Assembly (NCBI RefSeq): GCF_905404315.1
Contig: NC_066288.1
Coordinates: 1 to 64,000, forward strand
From: Leptidea sinapis
Taxonomy: Eukaryota; Arthropoda; Insecta; Lepidoptera; Pieridae
Length of the DNA: 64,000 nucleotides
Direction of reading: 5' to 3'
Of the stretch, positions 18,824 through 29,559 are shown piece by piece (the first letter of the stretch is position 1; each line of letters begins with the position of its first letter). The position numbers and the translations under genes were made by a program. The notes below the pieces were generated by a model that was not told where the DNA came from, searched no databases, and saw only the letters and a list, made by a program, of their open reading frames with translations.

Positions 18824-21800
18824 TACCAGGAGGCGGTTCGCCAAGCGTGTGAGGTCGCAATCCCAAAGCTGTCGCGAATGTTGAAATATGAACCTCCATG
18901 GATGACCTCCGAACTTCGGGCCCTGAAGCGTGATGCGGTTACTAAGAAGAATCGCATCCGCTGCGCGGCCCCAATTAGGAGGGAATTCGTCGTCCGCCAG
19001 TATCTCGACGCCCGGGAAAAGTATGGGTCTGCCGCACAAGCAGCACAGACCCATAGCTGGAAGGAGTACTGCACCGCGCAAACAGGCGAAAGCCTGTGGG
19101 ACGGCATCTACAGAGTCCTCCGTCAAACCTCGAAAAAGCAAGAAGATAAACTTCTTGTGAGGGACGGAGTGACTCTTGATCCCAAGCAAAGTGCAGAACT
19201 CCTTGCAGCTACGTTCTTCCCGGACGATAGAGTGGAGGACGACACTCCCGTACATTCCGCAATAAGGAGAGAGGCGGACCGCCCTCTGTGCGAGTTATCC
19301 TGCACAGAGGACGATCCGCCCTTCACCCTTGCGGAACTTAGGGAGGCGGTTCACGATTTCAGCGCTCGTAGCGCCTGGATCGGACGCATTCACAGCTGAC
19401 ATCAGTGCCAAGAGCATTGAGGCAGATGAGCGGCTTTTCCTAGAGATAGCCAACAGGTGCCTCGCTGTGGGATACTTTCCGAAGCCGTGGAAGCGTGCGG
19501 CGGTCGTGACACTTCCCAAATCGGGAAAATCCGACTACCACCATCCAAAGTCTTACCGTCCGATTGGACTTTTGTCAGTCCACGGTAAGACTTTGGAAAA
19601 GATGATGGTACGCCGGATAAAGTGGCACGTACTGCCGACGATTAACCCAGGCCAATTCGGCTTTATGCCACAGCGGAGCACTGAAGATGCCCTCTTTGCC
19701 TTGATCGAGCACATCAGAGCTGAGGTCAAGGCAAAGAGGGTAGTTTTGATGGTGTCTCTAGACATAGAGGGGGCATTCGACAGCGCCTGGTGGCCAGCTA
19801 TTAAACATCAGCTGGCCGCCAGGAAATGCCCCCGAAATCTGTACTCCACCGTGTGCAGTTACCTCAATGACCGCGAGGTCCTTATTCGATACGCGGGCGC
19901 CGAGTGCGTGAGGCCCACGACCAAAGGGTGCGTTCAGGGATCGATTGGGGGGCCCATATTCTGGAACCTCCTGATCGATCCATTGCTGGGCGCCCTCGAG
20001 GAAGAGGGCCTACGCGTGCAAGCCTTCGCCGACGACGTAGTGCTCGTCTTCTCGGGCTCCTCTCCGGAGACTATCTCGCGGACCGCTAGCTCCGTCCTCC
20101 GTCGGGTCTACGACTGGGGCTTGGACAACAAGCTGCGATTTGCTGCACACAAGACCAACGCCATGGTGATTAACAAGAAACTGAAAGTAACACCTATTCA
20201 GATCACCATGGGCGGCGAAAGTATAAAGATGGTCACAGAAACCAAGATCCTGGGTCTTATTATTGACCACAGGTTGTCTTTTAAGCCGCACGTCGCTGAC
20301 GTTTGCCGAAAGGCAACGGCCATTTATGGCCAATTGTCAAGGGCGGCTAAGACAACCTGGGGTCTGAACCCAGAGCTGGTCAGGACCATCTACATCGCCG
20401 CTGTGGAGCTAATCGTACTTTACGCTTCAAGCGTCTGGGTCCCAGCCGTAGATCAAGTCGGAGTGCGGAAGTTGCTGGACGCAGTTCAGCGAGGGTTCGC
20501 GCGGAAGATCAGCCGGGCCTACAAAACTGCCAGTTTGAGTGCGGCGCTGATCCTGTCAGGTATCTTGCCACTCGACCTGAGGGTCCGAGAGGCAGCAGAA
20601 TTGTACCGATATAAAAGGGGTGAGGACATTGATGGTATGGCAGACAGGAAGGCTGAACAGCGGGTTAGCTTCCTGGATGCTCCCCATCCAGCCCTCGCTC
20701 CTGAGGTAGAGTTCTGTTGTCTCGAGGATACACAGGCCGAAACTGACGCGGTAGAGGTGCAGGATGACCCAGGAGAAGGAGAGGGTTACCTGCAGGTCTA
20801 CACCGACAGCAGCAAGATACAGGGCAGGGTTGGAGCCGGAATTTCATACAGGCGGCAAGGCTTGGAAGTTAGAGCAAGGAAACTCAAATTTGAGAATTAT
20901 TGCTCTGTCTTCCAAGCCGAAATGTGCGCAATTTTGAAGGCTATCGAGGACATCTTGAAGATGCCCGGTATGAGGGTCGAGATCCTTAGTGACTCCAGGT
21001 CGTCGCTGGAGCTGCTAAGGGATCGATCTTCATTCCACCCGATAGCCTTTGAAATTAAAAACCTTATCCAGCGGGCTCGAAATATGGGTAAAACCATCCG
21101 GTTCCGCTGGGTTCGGGCGCATGTAGGTATCGACGGGAACGAGAGGGCTGACCACTTGGCGAAGGACGCGGCGCTCCACTCGAAATTGAGGGCTGCATAC
21201 GGTGGAGTGCCGGTTTCGACTCTTCGCCGCGGTATAAGAGCCAGGACCCTCGAAGTCTGGCAGGAGCGCTACACTGCGGGTCACACCGCAAGCGTCACAA
21301 AGGCGTTCCTGCCAGACGTCGTGGCGGCTTACAAGCTGGTGCGGGAGGCACCCTTCTCCGCTCTGATGGCCCAAGTCATCACGGGTCATGGTGGCTTCTC
21401 GGCGTATCTCCACCGGTTCGGACTAAAGGATAGCCCAGCGTGCATTTGCGACGGTCATACTGACGAAAGCGCAATGCACCTGGTGCTCGAATGCCCTAGG
21501 TTCGGTCGGTGGAGGTATGACCTTGAGGTCCAGAGTGGAGTGGCCGTACTGGAGGCCAACCTCCCCTTATTATTGTCAGCAAAACGCGAACTACTTGAGG
21601 CATTTTGCCTCAAGATATTGATAGATGTGCTGCCGAAGAACGGCAGCAATATAAATGTCCAAAAGCTTAAAATATAATGTGTGTAAATAAATAGTAAGGT
21701 AGGAACTAGATAAGAATAAAAAATTTTTTTTAGCAATAAATAAGTAAAGCACGGTTCCCTATGACTGAGCATAGGGCCCTTTTTACTACCAATAGTCTGT

Positions 21801-21988
21801 AAGAATGTGTGCCTAGGTTAAGATAGTGTTAAGAATTTGTATAGTATTAAAAAGCTAATAAAAGGAAAAAAAAATAAATATATATGTAAAATCTGTTAGT
21901 TATAATCATGTAAGAAATGTAAAGAAAATATATATAATAGTGTAAGCGGCTGTAAAAAATTGAAAATAAATTATAATCCACCCCAAAA

Positions 21989-22057
21989 CCCTACAGCTCA
22001 ACGGTAGGGAGGAAGTAGCTTAGTAGCTCCTCGGCCCTGGAACGAAAGTTGCCAGGG
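21989..22057 (+). promoter_or_regulatory. Paired stem-loops at the TRAS 3' UTR end (T5)
   Basis: Stem 1 CCCTAC (21989-21994) pairs with GTAGGG (22004-22009). Stem 2 CCCTGG (22035-22040) pairs with CCAGGG (22052-22057). Same order and spacing as in T3. Confidence 0.58.
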
Positions 22058-22090
22058 AGGTAGGCCACTAGTTTAAAAAAAAAAAAAAAA

Positions 22091-22167
22091 CCTAACCTAA
22101 CCTAACCTAACCTAACCTAACCTAACCTAACCTACCCTAACCTAACCTAACCTAACCTAACCTAACC
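22091..22167. repeat. Telomeric (CCTAA)n block between T5 and T6
   Basis: About 15 CCTAA units with one CTACCC variant, between the T5 poly(A) and the 5' end of T6. Confidence 0.96.
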
Positions 22168-22417
22168 ACTTGTGACTAAACCATTGAGTCGTCTACCTTG
22201 TTTTTACCTAAATTATAAGGATTTTTATTTATCTTAACTTGATTTAATTGTATTTCCTTATTTTGTAACTTAAGATACCCGTGTTTGGGCTCAATTGAAT
22301 TGTAAGAAGTAGCTCTATCTATTGGTGCTACCAAATACCGGTTATTAACCTATTGTAAATTTTCTATTTTTCTTATTTCTAAAATCTTTTATTTTTAATT
22401 TTTAATTGTTTATTAAG

Positions 22418-24022
22418 ATGTCAACATCATCGGCTAAATCCTCACGCACATTAAAAACAGGCGATAAGGGGATGGTGGCCTCAACGATGACCACCAAACG
22501 GCCATCATCGGACCCCGGAAGAATTCGGGCAGCTTCTAGCCAAAGGGTCGACGCGGGGGAGAGTTCCTTCACCGGTAGCGAATTCGGTGCCGGCTCGGGA
22601 AGCAAACCCGGCAGTGGCACCCTGGCGCAAGCGCTCCAATAGGAGGCGGGTGCGGATTTCCACACTCCGCCATCTGGAGGACGTTCAGCAAGCGCTGGGG
22701 AGCCCGAGAGCCCAACGGCAACACTTTTAAAAGAAGCTAACCGAGTCTACCAGCGGGCTAAAGAAGAGCTAGAGAAGTCCGGAAACTTAAAAGGGTCAAT
22801 AAAATCGACCGTGATAGAGGGCCTCAATTTTCTGTACGAGGCTACTCTACAGGTCAACAGTGTGCGGCGCGATCTCCAGTTGGAGATCGCAAACATCAAG
22901 AGGAGGTACGCAGAGGACATCTCCAGAAGGGAGACCAGCCACACGGAGCAGATTTTGCTGTTAACGCAACGGGTGGAGAAGGCAGATGTGGGCGGGCAGA
23001 CGGCGGAGTTGCGGAAGGAATTGGAGGCACTCCGCCGTGTTGTTGAATTTGACGTAATCCAACACATAAATACGAGACTGCCCGCTCATACACCCGATGT
23101 AGAGCTGGGCTCCCTTCTGGGAGAACTAAAGTCCATGCGGCGGGAGGCTACCGACATGCTCGTCGAGGTGCGCAGTCTGGGAGCTAAGACGACTAAGCTC
23201 CTGGAGGAGCCTGTACAGACCCATGCACCGCCTTCATATGCGGCGATGGCCGCCAAGGCGCCGGCAAAGTCCGGCCACTCAATAGTGGTGACAAGTAAGT
23301 CGCCCGATGATTCGAGCGACAACGTTGTCACCAAAATAAGAGTGGCCGTCAACGCTACCAAAACCGGCGCCAAGGTGGACAGTGTCCGCAAGGTCCGCAA
23401 CAAGAAGGTGGTGCTCACTTGCGGCACAAGAACTGAGGTCGAGGCTGTGAAGACGCGACTCGGGGCAAACTCAGGCCTTCAAGTCCAAGAGGCAATGGGG
23501 AAAAATCCGATGATTATCATCCGAGACGTCCTCGCTTGCCTCAAGGATGAGGAGGTCACAGCAGCTCTACGAGCCCAAAATAAGGAGCTCTTCACAGGCC
23601 TGCATAAAGACCAACAAACGACGGAAACATGTTTCCGTCGTAGGTGCCGCAATCCGCACCTCACACATGTCGTCCTGCGTGTGGCCACGCAACTGTGGCG
23701 TCGCATGACGGACGAGAGGTTCGTCCACCTTGACCTCAAGCGGTCGAAGGTCGAGGACTTCTCGCCCCTCATACAGTGCTCAAAGTGCCTATCCTTTGGA
23801 CACGGGCGGCGCCACTGTAAAGAGTCGACTGACCTTTGCAGTCACTGCGGGGGACCACATGTTAGGAGCGAATGCCCCGACTATGTCGTAGGGGAGCCGC
23901 CCAGCTGCATTAACTGCCGTCACGCTAAGCTGGATAAGACGGACCACGGTGCGTTTAGCAGTGACTGTCCGGTGAGGCGGAAATGGGATGCCATTGCCCG
24001 CCTCGGCGTGTGCTACTGCTAA
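22418..24022 (+). pseudogene. T6 ORF1 (Gag-like) with one nonsense codon
   Basis: Full-length ORF1 frame of 535 codons including the stop, starting at an ATG (MSTSSAKSS). TAG at 22640-22642 interrupts it where T3 has AGA and T4 has TGG. After that the frame is open through the coiled coil, the IIIRDVLACLKD domain and the three zinc knuckles (CSKCLSFGHGRRHC, CSHCGGPHVRSEC, CINC...SSDC) to TAA. This copy shows the natural N-terminus that T3 and T4 lack. Confidence 0.92.
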
Positions 24023-24079
24023 AGGCACCGCGGTGATAAATCCAGAGGTCGCGGGCCCAGGGATGCTGCTTTAAGGCAC

Positions 24080-27000
24080 ATGATACAGGTAAACCTGCAG
24101 CGGAAGCGATTGGCAACCGATGAGCTGATGGCAGAAGCTGTCAGCCAGAAGGTAAGCCTGGCACTGCTGCAGGAACCTTATACAGGTAGTCAAGGTGCCT
24201 TGAAGCGATATCCAGGGGTGCGCGTCTATCAAATGGACCAGGGGATAAATAGGACCAACCCCGCAAAGGCCGCAATAGCGGTCTTTGACAAAGACCTCCA
24301 GGTAAAGTGTGACCCAAGCCTCCAGTCGGAGAACATTGTGGCAATCACCATTGAGTTCTCTGACTGGACACTTGGAATAGTGTCCGCTTACCTGGAAGGG
24401 GACAAACCCCTGGATCCATACCTGGAACGTCTATCCAGCGTCCGATCCAAGTTGGGAACCTTGAGTGTTGTGATCGGAGGTGACTTCAACGCGTGGAGCC
24501 CATGGTGGGGTAGCACGGACGAGGATCATCGGGGAGCTGAATTGGCTGGATACTTTGATGATCATCAGCTGCATATCCTTAATACCGGAACCGAACCTAC
24601 TTTCCAAGTGGTTCGGGGAGGTCGGCTCTGCACAAGCAGAGTCGACATTACGGTGTGCAGCCAAAGTATCCTGCCAAGGATGGAATCCTGGTGGGTGGAC
24701 CCCGCCATGGTAAGCTCCGATCACAACGCTCTAAGGATAGGACTTCGCGCTGGTCGTGCGAAAGCACCCGGCCCAGCACCAACCACTCGGATATATAACA
24801 CAAGAAAGGCAAACTGGGTTAAGTTCCGAAAGGAACTTATCCTACAGTTCCAAAGCCGCTAAATCCGAGCGGAAAGAGTGTCGGCCATAACCGCCCCAGA
24901 GGACATCGAAAACGTTGTCCTCGAGTATCAGGAGGCGGTTCGACAAGCTTGCGAGTCCGCGATCCCAAAGCTGAAACGGACACTTAAGTATGAACCTCCA
25001 TGGATGACCTCCGAACTTCGGGTCCTGCAGCGAGATGCGGTCACTAAAAAGAGACGCATACGCTGCGCGGCCCCAACAAGGAGGGAATTCGTCATTCACC
25101 AGTACCTAGAAGCCAGGGAGAAATATGAGTCTGCCGCGCAAGCGGCTCAGACCCATAGCTGGAAGGAGTACTGTACTGCGCAAACAGGCGAAAGCCTGTG
25201 GGACGGAATCTACAGAGTCCTCCGTCAAAGCTCGAAAAAGCAAGAAGACAAACTTCTTGTGAGAGACGGAGTGACTCTTGATCCCAACCAAAGTGCAGAA
25301 CTCCTTGCAGCTACGTTCTTCCCGGACGACAGGCTGGAGGATGACACTCCCGTACATTCCGCAATAAGGAGGGGAGCGGACCGTCCACTGTGCGAGTTAG
25401 CCTGTGCAGCGGATGATCCGCCCTTCACCATTGCGGAACTCAGGGAGGCGGTTCATGACTTCAGTGCTCGTAAAGCTCCTGGATCGGACGCGTTTACGGC
25501 AGATATCAGTGCTAGAAGCATTGAGGCAGACGAGCGGCTCTTCCTAGAGATAGCCAACAGGTGCCTCGCTGTGGGGTATTTCCCGGGGCCCTGGAAGCGG
25601 GCGGCAGTGGTGACACTTCCCAAACCGGAAAATCCGACTACCATCATCCAAAGTTTTACCGTCCGATTGGACTTCTGTCAGTCCACGGTAAGACTTTGGA
25701 AAAGATGATGGTACGCCGGATAAAGTGGCACGTACTGCCGACGATTAACCCGGGCCAATTCGGCTTTATGCCACAGCGGAGCACTGAAGATGCCCTCTTT
25801 GCCTTGATCGAGCACATCAGAGCTGAGGTCAGGGCAAAGAGGGTAGTTTTGATGGTGTCTCTAGACATAGAGGGGGCATTCGATAGCGCCTGGTGGCCAG
25901 CTATTAAACACCAGCTGGCCGCCAGGAAGTGCCCCGGAAATCTGTACTCCACCGTGTGCAGCTACCTCAATGACCGTGAGGTCGTTATTCGTTACGCGGG
26001 CGCCGAGTGCGTGAGGCCCACGACCAAGGGGTGCGTTCAGGGATCAATTGGGGGGCCCATATTCTAGAACCTCCTGATAGATCCGTTGCTGGGCGCCCTC
26101 GAGGAAGAGGGCTTACGCGTGCAAGCCTTCGCCGACGACGTAGTGCTCGTCTTCTCGGGCTCCTCTCCGGAGACTATCGCGCGGAGCGCTAACTCCGTCC
26201 TCCGGCGGGTCTACGACTGGGGCTTGGACAACAAGCTGCGATTTGCTCCACACAAGACCAACGCCATGGTGATTACCAAGAAACTGAAAATAACACCTAT
26301 TCAGATCACCATGGGCGGCGAAAGTATAAAGATGGTCACAGAAACCAAAATCCTGGGTCTTATTGTTGACCACAGGTTGTCTTTTAAGCCGCACGTCATT
26401 GACGTTTGCCGAAAGGCAACGGCCATTTATGGCCAATTGTCAAGGGCGGCCAAGACAACCTGGGGTCTGAACCCAGAGGTGGTGAGGACCATCTACATCG
26501 CCGCTGTGGAGCCAATCGTACTTTACGCTTCAAGTGTCTGGGTCCCAGCCGTAGATCAAGTCGGAGTGCGGAAATTGCTGGACGCAGTTCAGCGAGGGTT
26601 CGCGCGGAAGATCAGCCGGGCCTACAAAACCGCCAGTTTGAGTGCGGCGCTGATCCTGTCAGGTATCTTGCCACTCGACCTGAGGATCCGAGAGGCGGCA
26701 GAATTGTACCGATATAAAAGGGGTGAGGACATTGATCATATGGCAGACAGGAAGGCTGAACAGCGGGTTAGCTTCCTGGATGCTCCCCATCCAGCCCTCG
26801 CTCCTGAGGTAGAGTTCTGTTGTCTCGAGGAAACTCAGGCCGAGACCGACGTGGTAGAGTTGCAGGATGACCCAGGAGAAGGAGAGGGTTACCTGCAGGT
26901 CTACACCGACGGCAGCAAGATACAGGGCAGGGTTGGAGCCGGCATCTCATACAGGCGGCGAGGCTTGGAAGTCAGAGCAAGAAAACTCAAATTGGAGAAT

Positions 27001-27777
27001 TATTGCTCTGTCTTCCAAGCCGAAATGTGCGCAAATTCGAAGGCTATCGAGGACATCTTGAAGATGCCCGACATGAAGGTCGAGATCCTTAGTGACTCCA
27101 GGTCGTCGCTGGAGCTGCTAAGGGATCGATCATCATTTAACCCGATAGCCTTCGAAATCAAAAACTTGATCCGGCGGGCTCGAAAAATGGGTAAAACCAT
27201 TCGGTTCCGCTGGGTTCGGGCGCATGTAGGTATTGAGGGGAACGAGAGGGCTGATCACTTGGCGAAGGACGCGGCGCTCCATTCGAAATTGAGGGCTGCA
27301 TACGATGGAGTGCCGATTTCAACTCTCCGCCGCAAAATTAGAGCCAGGACCCTCGACGTCTGGCAGGAGCGGTACACCGCGGGTCAAACCGCAAGTGTCA
27401 CAAAAGCGTTCCTGCCGGACGTCGCGGCGGCCTACAAGCTGGTTAGGGAGGAGCCTTTCTCCGCGTTGATGGCCCAGATCATCACGGGCCATGGCGGGTT
27501 CTCGGCGTATCTCCACCGGTTCGGACTAAAGGATAGCCCAGCGTGCATTTGCGACGGTCTAACTGACGAAAGCGCAATGCACCTGGTGCTCGAATGCCCT
27601 AGGTTCGGCCGGTGGAGATGCGACCTTGAGATTGAAAGTGGGGTGGCAGTCGTGGAGGCCAACCTACCAGCCTTGGTTTCAAAGCCTTTACGGACGAAGT
27701 TTGAAATTTTTTGTCATAGGATTTTAGCCGATGTGCTGCCGAGGAACGGCAGCAACATAAAAGTAAAAATAAAATAA
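24080..27777 (+). pseudogene. T6 ORF2 with two stops and a frameshift
   Basis: Same domain order as T3 ORF2 and about the same length. Defects: TAA at 24860-24862 (CAG in T3), a 1-nt deletion near 25628 (CCGGAAAA for CCGGGAAAA) at LPKPGKSDY, and TAG at 26065-26067 (TGG, Trp in PIFWNLL). Endonuclease (GGDFNAW, SDHNAL), RT (SLDIEGAFD, FADD), RNase H (YTDGSK, SDSRSS, GNERAD) and the C-terminal CIC...H...C are all recognisable. Few changes separate it from T3, so the decay is recent. Confidence 0.92.
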
Positions 27778-28047
27778 TCTAGGAATTGTAAATAATACGT
27801 GTCTTTTGTTTTCTTTTTAATCTTTAGTATAAATAAGTAAATTTGTAAATAATGTATAGAAAGGTTCCCTATAATATTAAGTATAGGGACCTTATACAAC
27901 ACAGCGACTCCTTTTAAAAATGTATAGAGACATAATAAGGATATAACTTAAATTCAATTGTATGTTCACTAAAATCGTATATTTAGTCATAAGTGTAAGA
28001 AAATGTAAATATAAAATATTATTAATAAATGATTACCCACCCCCAAT

Positions 28048-28117
28048 CCCTGCAGCTCAATGGCAGGGAGGAAGTAGCGTAACTAGCTCCTCGGCCCTGG
28101 GACGCAAGTTGCCAGGG
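28048..28117 (+). promoter_or_regulatory. Paired stem-loops at the TRAS 3' UTR end (T6)
   Basis: Stem 1 is CCCTGC (28048-28053) with GCAGGG (28063-28068). Compared with T3 and T5, both arms changed together (TAC/GTA to TGC/GCA). Stem 2, CCCTGG (28095-28100) with CCAGGG (28112-28117), is unchanged. Confidence 0.6.
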
Positions 28118-28155
28118 ATGGTAGGCCACTAGTTAGTTTCCAAAAAAAAAAAAAA

Positions 28156-28198
28156 CCTAACCTAACCTAACCTAACCTAACCTAACCTAACCTAACCT
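28156..28198. repeat. Telomeric (CCTAA)n block between T6 and T7
   Basis: Eight to nine CCTAA units after the T6 poly(A). Confidence 0.95.
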
Positions 28199-28679
28199 CG
28201 AACAGCAACTGGGTGTTATATTAGACGCTGATGCCATAAGTGGCATTATAAAAAGCAAATATAGGCAAATTTTTATACACTATTGTGAAATTATATGTAA
28301 GAAAGTTGTATTAAGGAACAAAAGTAATTAAATAATGCTTGCCTAATATTATGTACAATATTTCGGTCAAGCATTAAAATTAAGAAAAAATTTAGTGATA
28401 TAAGTATGTATAGAAATTAAGTACTGTAAATAAAGTACCCATCAATGTAAATCCCCTTCGAAGACAAATAAATGATAGGTTAGGTAGTGTAGTTAGATAG
28501 AAATGGGTGCCCCCCCCCCCCCCATATATAGCGTGCTTGGCGAAGGATATCAGAAAGATACAGTATGAAGCATGAAAGTGCGAGAGGAATAAATGCGAGA
28601 ACTTGTATGAAAGAGAAAACCGCGCAGTATAGGCTCCGATTATGTTGGAGGTAGAACGATAAAAAAAAAAAAAAAAAAA
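28199..28679 (+). mobile_element. TRAS-like element T7, 3' end only
   Basis: The last 44 codons of an ORF2 run to TAA at 28331 and resemble the end of T1 ORF2 (FIHYCEIICKKV versus FLEFCLSIAKKV). A 3' region follows with a 15-nt poly(C) at 28510-28524, then about 135 nt unlike any other copy, and poly(A) at 28661-28679 followed by CCTAA. The distinct 3' part could mark a separate subfamily or sequence carried along by read-through. Confidence 0.72.
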
Positions 28680-28712
28680 CCTAACCTAACCTAACCTAAC
28701 CTAACCTAACCT
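28680..28712. repeat. Innermost telomeric (CCTAA)n block
   Basis: Six to seven CCTAA units, the last in the array. They join BEL/Pao pol sequence directly at about 28712 and mark the telomere-subtelomere boundary. Confidence 0.95.
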
Positions 28713-29555
28713 TTTTTGGATTAATATCTTTGCTATGATCACTACAGGTGCGATCCAACCCATAGGATCATATAGTCGTGCAATGTTTGATAAAACTTGT
28801 CTTTTTGTGATTGGATATTTTACTTCTGGAATGTTGACAACGTACTCAAAATTGTCGGATTCTCGATTCCATTGAATCCCCAAAACCTTCACCATATTAT
28901 CTGGTTTAATAGGTAATGTGCTGCATTTATCGTTCTTATAATTGTCATCTCTGATATACTGCAACAGCTCTTGACTATTACTACTCCACTTTTGTAATTC
29001 AAAACCACCAGACGTCATAAGTGCATTCATCTCTTCATAGATAATTTTACCTTCTTGAATCGTTTCACATCCAGTCATAAGATCGTCGATGTAGTAGTCA
29101 TTTTTTGCAATTTCTGAAGCTACAGGAAACATACTTTTCTCGTCTTCAGCCAAACGTTGTAAGCTTTTAACCGCAAGGTACGGTGCACATGCTGTTCCAA
29201 ATGTCAATGTAAGTAGCTTGTAATGTTGGACGGGCATGTCTCGGCTTGGCCTCCATAAAATTCTCTGAAAATTGACATGTTTCGGATGAACAAGCACTTG
29301 CCTGTACATTTTTACAAGATCGGCAACGATGCAAATGGGATGTGTGCGCCACCTCATCAATATGTGTCTTAAGTCCTGCTGTATCTTGGGTCCAACCATA
29401 AGATTGTCATTTAGCGACACATCATTAACACCTTTGCTCGACGCGTTAAAAACAACACGAACTTTTGTTGTTTCCTTGTCATCTCTAACTACAGCGTGAT
29501 GTGGCAAATAGACAGCTTTAGGATTGTCCACATCATCTGCTTCAACTAGAGCCAT
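28713..29555 (-). pseudogene. BEL/Pao pol fragment: reverse transcriptase
   Basis: Open for about 280 residues on the minus strand. It has VRVVFNASSKG, LVKMYRQVLVHP (first catalytic Asp region is IVADLVKMY), LTFGTACAPYLA, and YYIDDLM with the catalytic Asp pair typical of Pao RT, then LYDPMGWIAPVVIIAKI, the usual start of the connection. It breaks at the telomeric junction. It lies in a different frame from the gag-protease part that precedes it (31116-29560), so there is a slip near 29558. Confidence 0.9.
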
Positions 29556-29559
29556 GTGA

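Larger units (their letters stand above)
17931..21677 (+). pseudogene. T5 ORF2: endonuclease deleted, interrupted, frameshifted
   Basis: Begins with the family MIQVNL. After about 85 codons it jumps (near 18188) from SLQSENI to the block before VVLEY, deleting most of the endonuclease including GGDFNAW and SDHN. A 598-bp insert interrupts at 18226-18823. The frame resumes (QEAVRQACE) and slips at about 19368 (GCTCGTAGCGCC where relatives have GCTCGTAAAGCGCC). From there it is open to TAA at 21677 through RT (SLDIEGAFD, FADD), RNase H and the C-terminal CIC...H...C motif. The RNase H motif reads YTDSSK instead of YTDGSK. Confidence 0.9.
16780..22090 (+). mobile_element. TRAS-like element T5, internally deleted and carrying an insert
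   Basis: From the ORF1 ATG to a 16-nt poly(A) (22075-22090) followed by CCTAA. Defects: an internal deletion in ORF1 that removes the coiled coil, a 2-nt deletion near the ORF1 end, loss of most of the endonuclease, a 598-bp insert, and a 2-nt deletion before RT. From about 19370 the ORF2 is open and very close to T3 and T6. Confidence 0.88.
22168..28155 (+). mobile_element. TRAS-like element T6, full length but inactivated
   Basis: The only copy with both ends flanked by telomeric repeat and all parts in place: 5' leader (22168-22417), ORF1, ORF2, 3' UTR with paired hairpins, and poly(A) (28142-28155) followed by CCTAA. At about 5.99 kb it shows the full layout of the family. ORF1 has one nonsense codon. 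ORF2 has two nonsense codons and one 1-nt deletion. Confidence 0.93.
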
